Positions 27,652-37,798 of a DNA stretch of 59,785 nucleotides are shown piece after piece. The notes under the pieces were generated by a model. The model saw only the letters and a list, made by a program, of their open reading frames with translations. It did not search any database and was not told the DNA's origin. This DNA is from Caulobacteraceae bacterium (lineage in GTDB: Bacteria; Pseudomonadota; Alphaproteobacteria; Caulobacterales; Aquidulcibacteraceae): contig WRPF01000011.1 of NCBI GenBank assembly GCA_009773335.1, forward strand, positions 1-59,785, given 5' to 3'. Made by a program: the position numbers and the translations under genes. How positions within the stretch are numbered: position 1 is the stretch's first letter; every line of letters begins with the position of its first letter.

Positions 27652-28539
27652 TCACGGGCGCGGGAACGCCAGAAGAAGAGTGTCCAGCATCAGATGCGGC
27701 GAGTGACGCATGTTGTGACGATACTCAAACTCCCACAGATACTTCTGGAGATGCTGGCTAGAGACGTGGATGTACGTCCCGTTGATGCCGCGCTTGAGGT
27801 TGGCCCAGAAGGATTCGATGGTGTTGGTGTGCGTGTCGCCGCGCACCCATTCCTTCTTCGCGTGATTGATCGTGCTGTGCGTGTAGCGCATGTCGGTGAA
27901 GCCGATGCCGCCGAACACGCCCGCTTCGTCGGTGTAGATCGTTGAGCACGGCGCGACGTTCCAGCGGATCGTCTTCATGACCGCCGCGCTCCGGCGATCC
28001 GGCGCATAGACGGCGACGACTTCGCCGCCGCGCTCGACCATGCCGAGAACCGCTTTCTTGTCTCCGGGGCCGGGGCGCGGATCGTAGCCGCCCAAAAACG
28101 CCTCATCGATCTCGACCGCGCCGCGGTCGCCGTCAGGGCCGCCCACAGGGCCGTCGCCGTCCACGTAGCCCATGTACTGGCGGATCAGGTTGCACATGCG
28201 CCAAGCGGTTTTGTAGGTCACGCCAAGGGTGCGCTGGACCTCCTTCGCCGACACGCCGTTCCGGCTCGTGCAGAACATGAACATGACGAGGAACCACGAC
28301 TTGAGCGGGGTCCGGGTGTTCTCGAAAGGCGTCCCGGCGGTCGGATAGACCTGATGGCCGCAGAACTCGCACTCGTAGGAGCGGCGACCCTTCACCCGGT
28401 AGTACTTCGCCTCCCGGCCACACTTCACGCAGGGGTGCTTTTGGCCCCAGCGGGTGCGCATCAGATGCTCAAGGCAGGCCTCTTCCGTAGGGAAGCGCTT
28501 GCCGAACTCAGAGAACGTCGGGGGCTTCGGCTTCGTCAT
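27652..28539 (-). CDS. IS1595-family transposase
   Basis: A 295-aa transposase that appears complete. The N-terminal zinc-binding part (PCVKCGREAKYYRVKG and SYECEFCGHQVYP) carries four cysteines. The DDE-type core follows: GAVEIDEAFLGGYDPRPGPG, STIYTDEAGVFGGIGF and HTNTIESFWANLKRGINGTY, giving two Asp plus the Asn/Glu typical of the family. The C-terminus (EFEYRHNMRHSPHLMLDTLL) is intact and no frameshift is seen. It reads opposite to the passenger genes, and its promoter lies near the right terminal repeat. Confidence 0.95.
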   Translation of the reverse strand: MTKPKPPTFSEFGKRFPTEEACLEHLMRTRWGQKHPCVKCGREAKYYRVKGRRSYECEFCGHQVYPTAGTPFENTRTPLKSWFLVMFMFCTSRNGVSAKEVQRTLGVTYKTAWRMCNLIRQYMGYVDGDGPVGGPDGDRGAVEIDEAFLGGYDPRPGPGDKKAVLGMVERGGEVVAVYAPDRRSAAVMKTIRWNVAPCSTIYTDEAGVFGGIGFTDMRYTHSTINHAKKEWVRGDTHTNTIESFWANLKRGINGTYIHVSSQHLQKYLWEFEYRHNMRHSPHLMLDTLLLAFPRP

Positions 28540-28587
28540 GATGTAGTGGTATCACAACGTTCTACATGTTTCAAGGGGATATATCCG

Positions 28588-28595
28588 CCGTTCTG
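28588..28595. repeat. Right target-site duplication of the IS1595 element (CCGTTCTG)
   Basis: Direct copy of the 8 bp at 26804-26811, right after the right terminal repeat ending in GGATATATCCG. Confidence 0.9.
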
Positions 28596-28722
28596 GCGTG
28601 TTGCCAATATGTTCGCGCAATGTTTTAATGTCGTTGCATGTGAGTAACGGTCCCGGCCCGGCATTTGGTCTGGCATCTGGTCCGGGCGTTCGGTCGGAAG
28701 ATTTTCGGGCGGGGAGGCGCGG

Positions 28723-30255
28723 GTGGCGGCGCGGACGGTGACGGTGGCTTTCGTCGGTGTGGAAGCGCGCCGGGTCGATGTGCAGGTGCAGATTGCGGGC
28801 GGGCTCGCGGGCATCGTGATCGTGGGCCTCGCGGACAAGGCGGTGACGGAAAGCCGTGAACGCGTGCGCGCGGCGTTCGCCAGTCTCGGCCTCGCGGTGC
28901 CGGGGGATCGCATCATCGTCAATCTCGCGCCGGCGGATCTGCCGAAGGACGGCGCGCATTATGATCTGCCGATCGCGCTCGCCCTGCTCGCGGAAATGGG
29001 CGTCGTCCCGAAGGATGCGGTGGAGAACGCCGTCGTGTTCGGCGAGCTTGGCCTCGACGCGAGCCTTGCTGTGACGCCGGGGGTGCTGCCGGCCGCCATG
29101 GCCGCGCACGGCATGGATCTGCCGATCATCTGCGCCGAAGCGTGCGGGCCGGAAGCCGCATGGGCGGGCGGGGACGTGATCCCCGCGCCGAACCTCATCG
29201 CGCTGATCAATCACTTTCGCGGCGGCGCGCATCTCGAACCGCCGGTTCCCGGCGAGATCGCCGCGCCGCCTCCGGTCGCCGACCTGCGCGACGTGAAGGG
29301 CCAGGAACAGGCCAAGCGCGCGCTCGAGATCGCTGCGGCAGGCGGGCATAATCTGTTGCTCGTCGGTCCACCCGGCTCGGGCAAATCGATGCTGGCGCAG
29401 CGGCTCGCAGGCGTGCTGCCGCCGCTGACGGCGGAAGAACTGCTCGAAGTCTCGATGATCCAGAGCGTCGCCGGGCTGCTGCAGCGTGGGCGCCTGACGC
29501 GCGCGCGCCCGTTCCGCGCGCCGCACCACTCCGCATCGATGGCGGCCCTCGTGGGCGGGGGTATCCGCGCGCGGCCGGGGGAGGTCTCGCTCGCGCATCG
29601 CGGCGTGCTGTTCCTGGACGAATTGCCGGAGTTCAATCCGCAGACGCTGGATGCGTTGCGCCAGCCGCTCGAGTCCGGCGAAGTCGTCGTCGCGCGTGCG
29701 AACCATCACATCACCTATCCCGCACGCGTGCAGTTGGTTGCTGCCATGAATCCGTGTCGCTGTGGCGGCGGGGCGGGGATGTGCCGGCGCTGGCCGCGCT
29801 GCGCGGCGGAGTATCAGGGCAGGCTGTCGGGTCCGCTGCTCGACCGCATCGATCTCCAGCTCGACGTGCCGCCCGTCACCGCCGCCGACCTCGCGTTGCC
29901 GCCGCCCGTTGAAGGCACCGCCGAAGTCGCTTCCCGTGTCGCGGCCGCGCGTGCAGCGCAGACCGAGCGCGCGGGGGGCGGTGAAATCCTGAATGCCGCA
30001 GTGGATCAGAAGACCCTCGAAGCAATCGCTGCGCCTGACGAGGCGGGGCAGGCGCTTCTTTCAAAGGCCGCGATGAGCCTCTCGCTGTCTGCGCGCGCCT
30101 ATCACCGCACCCTGCGTGTCGCGCGCACCATCGCCGATCTGGACGGCGGCGGCGGCGTGCGCCGGATGCACATCGCCGAAGCGCTCAGTTTCCGGCGCAT
30201 CCGGCCAGGCCACGAAACCGAATCAGGGCGCGCCATTTCCGTGACAGGGAAATGA
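28723..30255 (+). CDS. comM: ComM/YifB Mg-chelatase-like AAA+ ATPase
   Basis: A 510-aa AAA+ protein. ComM is a hexameric helicase that promotes branch migration during natural transformation in characterised bacteria. The N-terminal lon-like unit is IVIVGLADKAVTESRERVRA. Walker A is VGPPGSGKSMLA near residues 213-222, Walker B GVLFLDELPEFNPQTLDALR, sensor VAAMNPCRCGG with a Cys cluster, and C-terminal SLSLSARAYHRTLRVARTIA. The start used is GTG 28723, the first good codon for this frame, after a 127-bp gap from the end of the transposon. In alphaproteobacteria comM commonly follows rsmI-yraN; here the accessory part intervenes. Confidence 0.95.
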   Translation: MAARTVTVAFVGVEARRVDVQVQIAGGLAGIVIVGLADKAVTESRERVRAAFASLGLAVPGDRIIVNLAPADLPKDGAHYDLPIALALLAEMGVVPKDAVENAVVFGELGLDASLAVTPGVLPAAMAAHGMDLPIICAEACGPEAAWAGGDVIPAPNLIALINHFRGGAHLEPPVPGEIAAPPPVADLRDVKGQEQAKRALEIAAAGGHNLLLVGPPGSGKSMLAQRLAGVLPPLTAEELLEVSMIQSVAGLLQRGRLTRARPFRAPHHSASMAALVGGGIRARPGEVSLAHRGVLFLDELPEFNPQTLDALRQPLESGEVVVARANHHITYPARVQLVAAMNPCRCGGGAGMCRRWPRCAAEYQGRLSGPLLDRIDLQLDVPPVTAADLALPPPVEGTAEVASRVAAARAAQTERAGGGEILNAAVDQKTLEAIAAPDEAGQALLSKAAMSLSLSARAYHRTLRVARTIADLDGGGGVRRMHIAEALSFRRIRPGHETESGRAISVTGK

Positions 30256-30384
30256 CATGGCCGGAAAATGCCTTGGGTCTCTGGAGATTTCTCCTTGTGG
30301 ATCAAGGCGCTCAGCGAGGCTGCTGGACGCTCGTCCATCGTCGCGGTACCAAGTCCGGGACGAGTGTGGTGGTGGAGACTGGCG

Positions 30385-31122
30385 ATGGCAAGCCACGGGC
30401 GCGCCAAGGCGCCGGACCGGACCGGAAGCACCGCAGACCTGAATCTGCGGCCCGGGTTGCGCGCTGTCGTCACGACGGCGTCGCTCGTCGGCGCATTTTC
30501 CCTTTACCTGACCGCTGCCGATACCGCCTTCGCCGCACCGCTGCGGCCGGCGGACGCCCCCGAATCTTTGGGCGCCGCATCTTCCTGCGACATATCCTCG
30601 AGCGCCACGCCGCAGACCACGCAACGGGTGGAAGTCCAGCCCAACACCGTCGCGCCGGCGACGGAAGCCGTGGTCGAAACGCCGCCGATCCCGGCTGAAG
30701 AGGCGTTCACGCGTTTGTCCCTGGACCTCAGCGCGCCGCGAGTCCTCGCGGGCCAGCTCGGCGCCTCGGGCGGTTTTGCGCTGCACGCGCCGTCGCAGCC
30801 GCACACGCGCATCAGCCGGTGGCGGTCGCGCGCGGAGGCGTTCGTTCCGGACTGGCAGACGCCGGTCGTTCGCGATCTTTCGCTGTTTGTCGCCAATGAC
30901 GACGAAGCCTTGTCGTGGTCGTTCTCGCACGCGAGTCCGAACTATGGGCGGGTGTCGTACCAGGAAGACCGCGTCGAGATCGGCAAGCTGGCCGCGGGCG
31001 TTTCCGTCGCGCTGGACGACATGCAGCTGGCGCTGGCCTATGTGGCGCGCGAGGAGCCTTCGCAGCTGGGTTACACGGCGCACGAGGACTATGCGGGCCT
31101 CATCTGGACCTTCCGTCGCTGA
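30385..31122 (+). CDS. Hypothetical exported or membrane-anchored protein
   Basis: A 245-aa protein starting MASHGRAKAPDRTG, with GGAG 8 nt upstream; a longer frame reaching toward comM was rejected for lack of a site. A hydrophobic segment RAVVTTASLVGAFSLYLTAA near residues 27-47 is either a membrane anchor or an internal signal. The exported part has an Ala/Thr/Pro-rich portion, then LSLDLSAPRVLAGQLGASGG and, at the end, SPNYGRVSYQEDRVEIGKLA with repeating beta-strand character that may form a small barrel or solenoid. No family recognised. It follows comM by 129 bp. Confidence 0.65.
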   Translation: MASHGRAKAPDRTGSTADLNLRPGLRAVVTTASLVGAFSLYLTAADTAFAAPLRPADAPESLGAASSCDISSSATPQTTQRVEVQPNTVAPATEAVVETPPIPAEEAFTRLSLDLSAPRVLAGQLGASGGFALHAPSQPHTRISRWRSRAEAFVPDWQTPVVRDLSLFVANDDEALSWSFSHASPNYGRVSYQEDRVEIGKLAAGVSVALDDMQLALAYVAREEPSQLGYTAHEDYAGLIWTFRR

Positions 31123-31181
31123 GGCGACCCTCAGGCGGCCGGCGACCGTTTCTTAACCGGCTTTAGCGTTCTCTGCGGGTC

Positions 31182-33005
31182 ATGCCGTCCGCCTCCCGCC
31201 CGCTCTCCGTCGCATCCGGTTCAGACGATGCTTTCGAGCACGCGCCTGATCCGATGGCCGTGCTTGAGGCCGACGGCGCGCTGCGCGGCGCCAACGCCGC
31301 CTTCCGCGCGGCGTTCCGGCAGGATATCGGCCCAAATCGCGCGCCGTGGGGCCGCGTCACGCCGCCGCCGTTCGCCAACGGCGAACGCGTCTTCGCCGCA
31401 CCCTCGCCGGATGGGCGCCAGTTTGAATGGCGCGAACGCCTGGCGCCGGACGGCGCGCGCATCATCGCCGCGCGCGATGTCAGCGAGCACGCCAAGGCCG
31501 CCGCCGAAACCGCCCGCGCCAAGACGCTGCTGTTTGCAACGCTGACGCACGAACTGCGCACGCCGCTCAATGGCATTCTCGGCATGGCGGAGCTTCTGCG
31601 CCGGGGCGATCTCGACGCGTCCGGTCGCGAGTATCTCGCCGCCATCCGCACCTCGGGTGAACACCTGCTGCATCTCATCACCGACATTCTCGACTTCTCA
31701 CGTCTGGAATCCGGCCGCGTGATGCTTGAGGAAGTCGCGTTCGATCCGGAAGACACCGTGCAGGCGATCGTCGAACTGCTCAGTCCGCGCGCACGCGAAA
31801 AAGGTCTCGAACTCATCGCCCGCGTCGATCCGCAATGCCCGGCGCGGCTGGTGGGAGACGAGGGCCGCCTGCGCCAGATCCTGTTCAACCTTGCGGGCAA
31901 CGCGGTGAAGTTCACCGGGAAGGGTGGAGTCGTCATCGAGGTGCTTCCGCAGCCGAAGGGCCTGCGCCTCACTGTGCGTGACACGGGTCCCGGCATTCCG
32001 GCCGACAAGCAGAGCGAGATTTTTGAAGCCTTCGGGCAAGTCGACGCCTCGCACGCGCGCCTCTACGGCGGCGCGGGTCTGGGTCTGGCCATCGTGCGCA
32101 AGCTCGTCGAAGCGATGCGCGGGCGCATGGGGCTCGTGTCCCGCCCCGGCGAGGGCGCTTCGTTCTGGGTCGAACTGCCGTTCGCGGCGGCGGCGAACGC
32201 CGAGCGGGAAAATCTCTCGCATCTGGATCGCATGCGCGTGACCGTGATGGCGGAGAGCGATCTGCTCGCCGATTCCGTCATGGCCATGATCCGCGGGCTC
32301 GGCGGGCAGGTGCGGCGCATCTTCGCGATCTCCGAACTCGGTGAAGCGGACGTCCTGCTGATCGATCACGATGTCGCGCGCGGCGATGCCTCGTCGTTCC
32401 TGAATCTCGGTCCGCCGGTGGTGCTGATGGCGCCGCAGGAAGATCGCCACGCGGTCGACGCGTATCGCGCCGCCGGTCTCGGACATCACCTGCTGAAGCC
32501 GTTGCGTCGTCGATCCCTTGCCGCACGCCTTCTCGCCGCAGGGCGCAATGTCCAGCCGCGCGAGGCGCTGCGGGCGGAGGACGAACGCGCTGCGCCCGCG
32601 CTGAATCTCGGCCTGTCCGTGCTGCTGGCGGATGACAATCCGGTCAATGCGCTGCTCGCGCGAACGCTGCTGCAGCGCTCGGGCTGCCGCGTCGACGTGG
32701 TCCGCGACGGCGAAGAGGCGGTCTCTGCGGCGCGCCTCGGCGGCTACGATCTCATCCTGCTCGACCTGCGCATGCCGCGCCTCGATGGCATCGCCGCCGC
32801 ACGCCAGATCCGCGCGCTGCCCGGCAAGGCGGGCGAGGTCGCGATCATCGCGCTGACCGCCGACGCCGGTGAGGAGGAACGCGTGGCCGCGCTCAAGGCC
32901 GGCATGGACGATTTCGTGACCAAGCCTATCGACCCCGAACGGCTCGCCGCCGTCGCCGCCCGCTTTACGGGCGGGACGAAGACGGCCACGTTCTGCGCGG
33001 ATTGA
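31182..33005 (+). CDS. Hybrid histidine kinase with degenerate and intact receiver domains
   Basis: A 607-aa sensor kinase with no TM segment, so it is cytoplasmic. Order: PAS-like sensor region (about 15-105), HisKA with His123 in FATLTHELRTPLNGILGMAE, HATPase (QILFNLAGNAVKFTGKGGVV, LTVRDTGPGIPADKQSEIFE, YGGAGLGLAIVRKLVEAMRG), then a receiver-like segment starting MRVTVMAESDLLADSVMAMI where the acidic pocket is not conserved, and a proper receiver (LLADDNPVNALLARTLLQRS) with Asp528 in LDLRMPRLDG. The C-terminal receiver should take the phosphate. Partner proteins are unknown, and no Hpt or regulator is adjacent. Confidence 0.93.
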   Translation: MPSASRPLSVASGSDDAFEHAPDPMAVLEADGALRGANAAFRAAFRQDIGPNRAPWGRVTPPPFANGERVFAAPSPDGRQFEWRERLAPDGARIIAARDVSEHAKAAAETARAKTLLFATLTHELRTPLNGILGMAELLRRGDLDASGREYLAAIRTSGEHLLHLITDILDFSRLESGRVMLEEVAFDPEDTVQAIVELLSPRAREKGLELIARVDPQCPARLVGDEGRLRQILFNLAGNAVKFTGKGGVVIEVLPQPKGLRLTVRDTGPGIPADKQSEIFEAFGQVDASHARLYGGAGLGLAIVRKLVEAMRGRMGLVSRPGEGASFWVELPFAAAANAERENLSHLDRMRVTVMAESDLLADSVMAMIRGLGGQVRRIFAISELGEADVLLIDHDVARGDASSFLNLGPPVVLMAPQEDRHAVDAYRAAGLGHHLLKPLRRRSLAARLLAAGRNVQPREALRAEDERAAPALNLGLSVLLADDNPVNALLARTLLQRSGCRVDVVRDGEEAVSAARLGGYDLILLDLRMPRLDGIAAARQIRALPGKAGEVAIIALTADAGEEERVAALKAGMDDFVTKPIDPERLAAVAARFTGGTKTATFCAD

Positions 33006-33037
33006 GCAGGCTTGTCCCTGTGTCCACCGGTTCCGTG

Positions 33038-33169
33038 CTCCCCCGTGAGGGGGAGCTGGCGCGCCGCAGGCGCGACTGAGGGGGAGGTAAGCTCAGTGTT
33101 TATGGATCAAGCCGCCGCCCCATCCGTCTGCGTGCGTTGCACGCAGCCACCTTCCCCTCTCGGGGAAGG
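33038..33169. repeat. Cluster of four short hairpins (mosaic intergenic repeat)
   Basis: Four hairpins in succession: CTCCCCC/GGGGGAG (33038-33055), CGCGCC/GGCGCG (33060-33074), TGCGTGC/GCACGCA (33129-33145) and CCTTCCCC/GGGGAAGG (33150-33169), each with a 3-4 nt loop. The first two and the following CTGAGGGGGA look like one repeat unit. They lie in the 221-bp gap between the kinase and permease genes and could terminate the kinase transcript. Confidence 0.7.
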
Positions 33170-33226
33170 ACGTCATTGCGCCAATTTCGGCTGCGCTGTG
33201 ATCCGATGCGCTGAAGGAGTTTCTCC

Positions 33227-34963
33227 ATGACTGACGCCGCCGTCGCCGCCGCGCCGCCTGCGAAGCGCGCGATATGGATCGCCACGGCGCTCGGCTTCGC
33301 CAGCGGCCTGCCGTATTCGCTGCTCATCGGCTCGGTGGGCGTGTGGTTCACCAACGCCGGGCTTTCGTTCGGCGCGATTGGCATCCTGTCGTGGATCGGG
33401 CTCTTCTACGCGTTCAAGTTTATCTGGGCGCCCGCGTTCGACTGGCTGGTGCCGCCGTTCGCCAGCACGGTCGGGCGACGCAAGGCGTGGATGGCGTTGT
33501 GCCAGGTCGTCATCGTTGCGTGCATTCTTGCGATGTCGATGGTCGATCCGCGCACGAACATCATGCTGTTTGCACTGTTCGCGGTGATCGCGGGCTTCGC
33601 TTCGGCGAGCCAGGACATCGTCATCGACGCATGGCGCATCGAAACGGCGCAGACGCCCGAGGCGCTCGACAAGATCTCCGTGCAGTACCAGCTCGGCTAT
33701 CGCATGGCCGCGATCGTGGCGGGCGCGGTCGCGCTGCTGCTCGCCGACATCTGGGCGACGACCGCCGATCCCGCCGCGGGCTGGCCGCCGATTTTCGGCG
33801 GGCTCGCCGTGGTGATGGGCCTGACGGTGTTCGCAACGCTGAGCGCGCCGGAAGCGGTGGTTGCGCCGCGTGCCGCTGCGACGGCGTCGGACCCTGAAGT
33901 CATCGCGCTGCGCCGTCGCGCCGTCATTCCTGTCGCCATCGGCTGGGCGCTTTCGGGCGCGGCGCTGCTCGGCTTCATGTTCTATTCGCTCGGCGATCCG
34001 GGGCCGAACGCATCGGAAGTCCTGCTCCAGCGCGGCAAGATCCGCGACATCGGCACGATCGCGATTCTTCTCATCACCATCGGCGCGCCGCTTGCGCTGT
34101 CGTTCTGGCTCGCGCGCAAGCCGGGCGCGCTGGAGCAGCAGGCGGGCGCGAACACCTTCATCGACACGCTGTTCGAGCGCGTGCTCGCGCCGCTGGCGGA
34201 TGTGGTGAAGCGCTATGCGATCTGGGCGCTGCCGATTCTCGCGCTGGCGATGACGTACCGCATCGCGGATTCGATCTGGGGCTCGTTCGCGCAGCCGTTC
34301 TATATCAAGATCCTCGGCAACACGAACTCGGACGTGGCGGTCGCGTCGAAGATGGTGGGCGTGTTTGCGACGATGGGCGGGATTGCGCTTGGCGGCCTCG
34401 GCATCGCGATGCTCGGGCGCATGCCGGCGCTGGTCATCGGCGCGCTGCTCGCTGCGATCACGAACCTGCTCTACGTCGATCTCGCGCATGGCGGCGTCTG
34501 GATGGATGGCTTCCTGCAAGCCACGGGGCTTGGCGGCTTCTTCAACTGGGCGCTGGGCGGCTTCGTGCATGCGACGCAGAGCGCAGGCGCCACGATCTTC
34601 GACAAGGTGACGCTCGGCGCGAGCCTCAACCGGCTGACGGCGGCGATCCTGATGGAAAACCTCGCCGGCGGTTTCGCCAGCGCCGTGCACATCGCGTGGC
34701 TCTCCTCGATCGTGAACAAGCGCTACGCCGCCGTGCAGTACGCGCTGCTCTCATCGCTCGCGCTGCTGATCGGAGTCATCTTCCGCCCACGCATCGGCGA
34801 CTACGTGGACGCCGTGAAGGATGCGGGCATTCAGGCGCAGGCGGGGCAGTTCGCCAACGTGTTCACCTTCGCGGCATGGGTGGGGATGCTGGCTGTCGCG
34901 CTCTGTCTGGTGGAGTGGTGGCGCCAGAGCCGCGCGAAGGCCGCGCCACAAGCCGCTACGTGA
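33227..34963 (+). CDS. AmpG-like major facilitator permease
   Basis: A 578-aa inner-membrane MFS protein, probably with 12-14 TM segments. It opens AIWIATALGFASGLPYSLLI and follows with IGLFYAFKFIWAPAFDWLVP, RKAWMALCQVVIVACILAMS and ASASQDIVIDAWRIETAQTP; the SQDIxIDAWR motif is the AmpG signature for cytoplasmic import of anhydromuropeptides. A long hydrophilic central loop and additional helices make it longer than E. coli AmpG. No ampD or ampR is adjacent, so the substrate is inferred from the family. It overlaps the GNAT gene that follows. Confidence 0.88.
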   Translation: MTDAAVAAAPPAKRAIWIATALGFASGLPYSLLIGSVGVWFTNAGLSFGAIGILSWIGLFYAFKFIWAPAFDWLVPPFASTVGRRKAWMALCQVVIVACILAMSMVDPRTNIMLFALFAVIAGFASASQDIVIDAWRIETAQTPEALDKISVQYQLGYRMAAIVAGAVALLLADIWATTADPAAGWPPIFGGLAVVMGLTVFATLSAPEAVVAPRAAATASDPEVIALRRRAVIPVAIGWALSGAALLGFMFYSLGDPGPNASEVLLQRGKIRDIGTIAILLITIGAPLALSFWLARKPGALEQQAGANTFIDTLFERVLAPLADVVKRYAIWALPILALAMTYRIADSIWGSFAQPFYIKILGNTNSDVAVASKMVGVFATMGGIALGGLGIAMLGRMPALVIGALLAAITNLLYVDLAHGGVWMDGFLQATGLGGFFNWALGGFVHATQSAGATIFDKVTLGASLNRLTAAILMENLAGGFASAVHIAWLSSIVNKRYAAVQYALLSSLALLIGVIFRPRIGDYVDAVKDAGIQAQAGQFANVFTFAAWVGMLAVALCLVEWWRQSRAKAAPQAAT

Positions 34964-35380
34964 TTTCCATTCGCCGTGCGACGGCGGTCGATCACGAGGT
35001 CATCAACGCCATCGTGCAGGGCTCCTCTGCCTACGACGGCGTCTATCGCGCCATGCTCGACGGCTACGAGGTTCCGCTCTCGCAGGTGGTGCAGGAGGAA
35101 ACGTGGCTGGCGACGGACGGCGCGGACGCGCTTGGCTTCTACAGCCTCGTGCTTGAGCCGGAGCCCGAACTCGATCTCATGTTCGTGGCCGACAGCGAGC
35201 AGGGGCGGGGCGTGGGGCGGCTCCTGTTCGAGCACATGCGCGCGCTTGCGAAGGCGCGCGGCGTCGCGGCGGTGAAGATCGTCTCGCACCCGCCGGCGCG
35301 GGACTTCTACCGCCGCATGGGCGCCATCGAGGTCGGCCTCGCCTATCCTGCGCGCAACGTGACGTGGGTCCGGCCCATTC

Positions 35381-35397
<17 letters not shown>
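34960..35397 (+). CDS. GNAT-family N-acetyltransferase
   Basis: A 145-aa acetyl-CoA-dependent acetyltransferase. It starts at GTG 34960, overlapping the permease stop by 4 nt (GTGA), so it is translationally coupled. The acetyl-CoA-binding motif is VADSEQGRGVGRLLFEHMRA near 81-100, with the downstream SHPPARDFYRRMGAIEVGLA typical of small GNATs. Substrate unknown. It converges with the maeB gene and overlaps its last 17 bp. Confidence 0.9.
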
Positions 35398-37672
<2,275 letters not shown>

Positions 37673-37798
37673 TCGGGGCCTGTGGTGTGGGGAAATCAGT
37701 CGGGCCGCACCGTAACCGGGCAGGGGGTCGGGTCAATCGGGCCGCTCGCGTCCAGTCGATTTGTCGCCGGAACGCCGTCGAGCCGCTAATGTCGGCGC

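Larger units (their letters stand above)
26812..28587. mobile_element. IS1595-family element with two passenger genes
   Basis: A 1776-bp element with inverted ends 26812-26836 and 28563-28587. Both ends begin CGGATATATCCCC and end AACATGTA, matching at 22 of 25 positions. CCGTTCTG flanks both ends. It holds a zinc-ribbon gene and a membrane/coiled-coil gene reading right, and the transposase reading left. The left part has visibly lower GC than its surroundings. It sits between a lipoprotein gene promoter and comM. The matched ends and unbroken transposase suggest a recent insertion. Confidence 0.92.
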
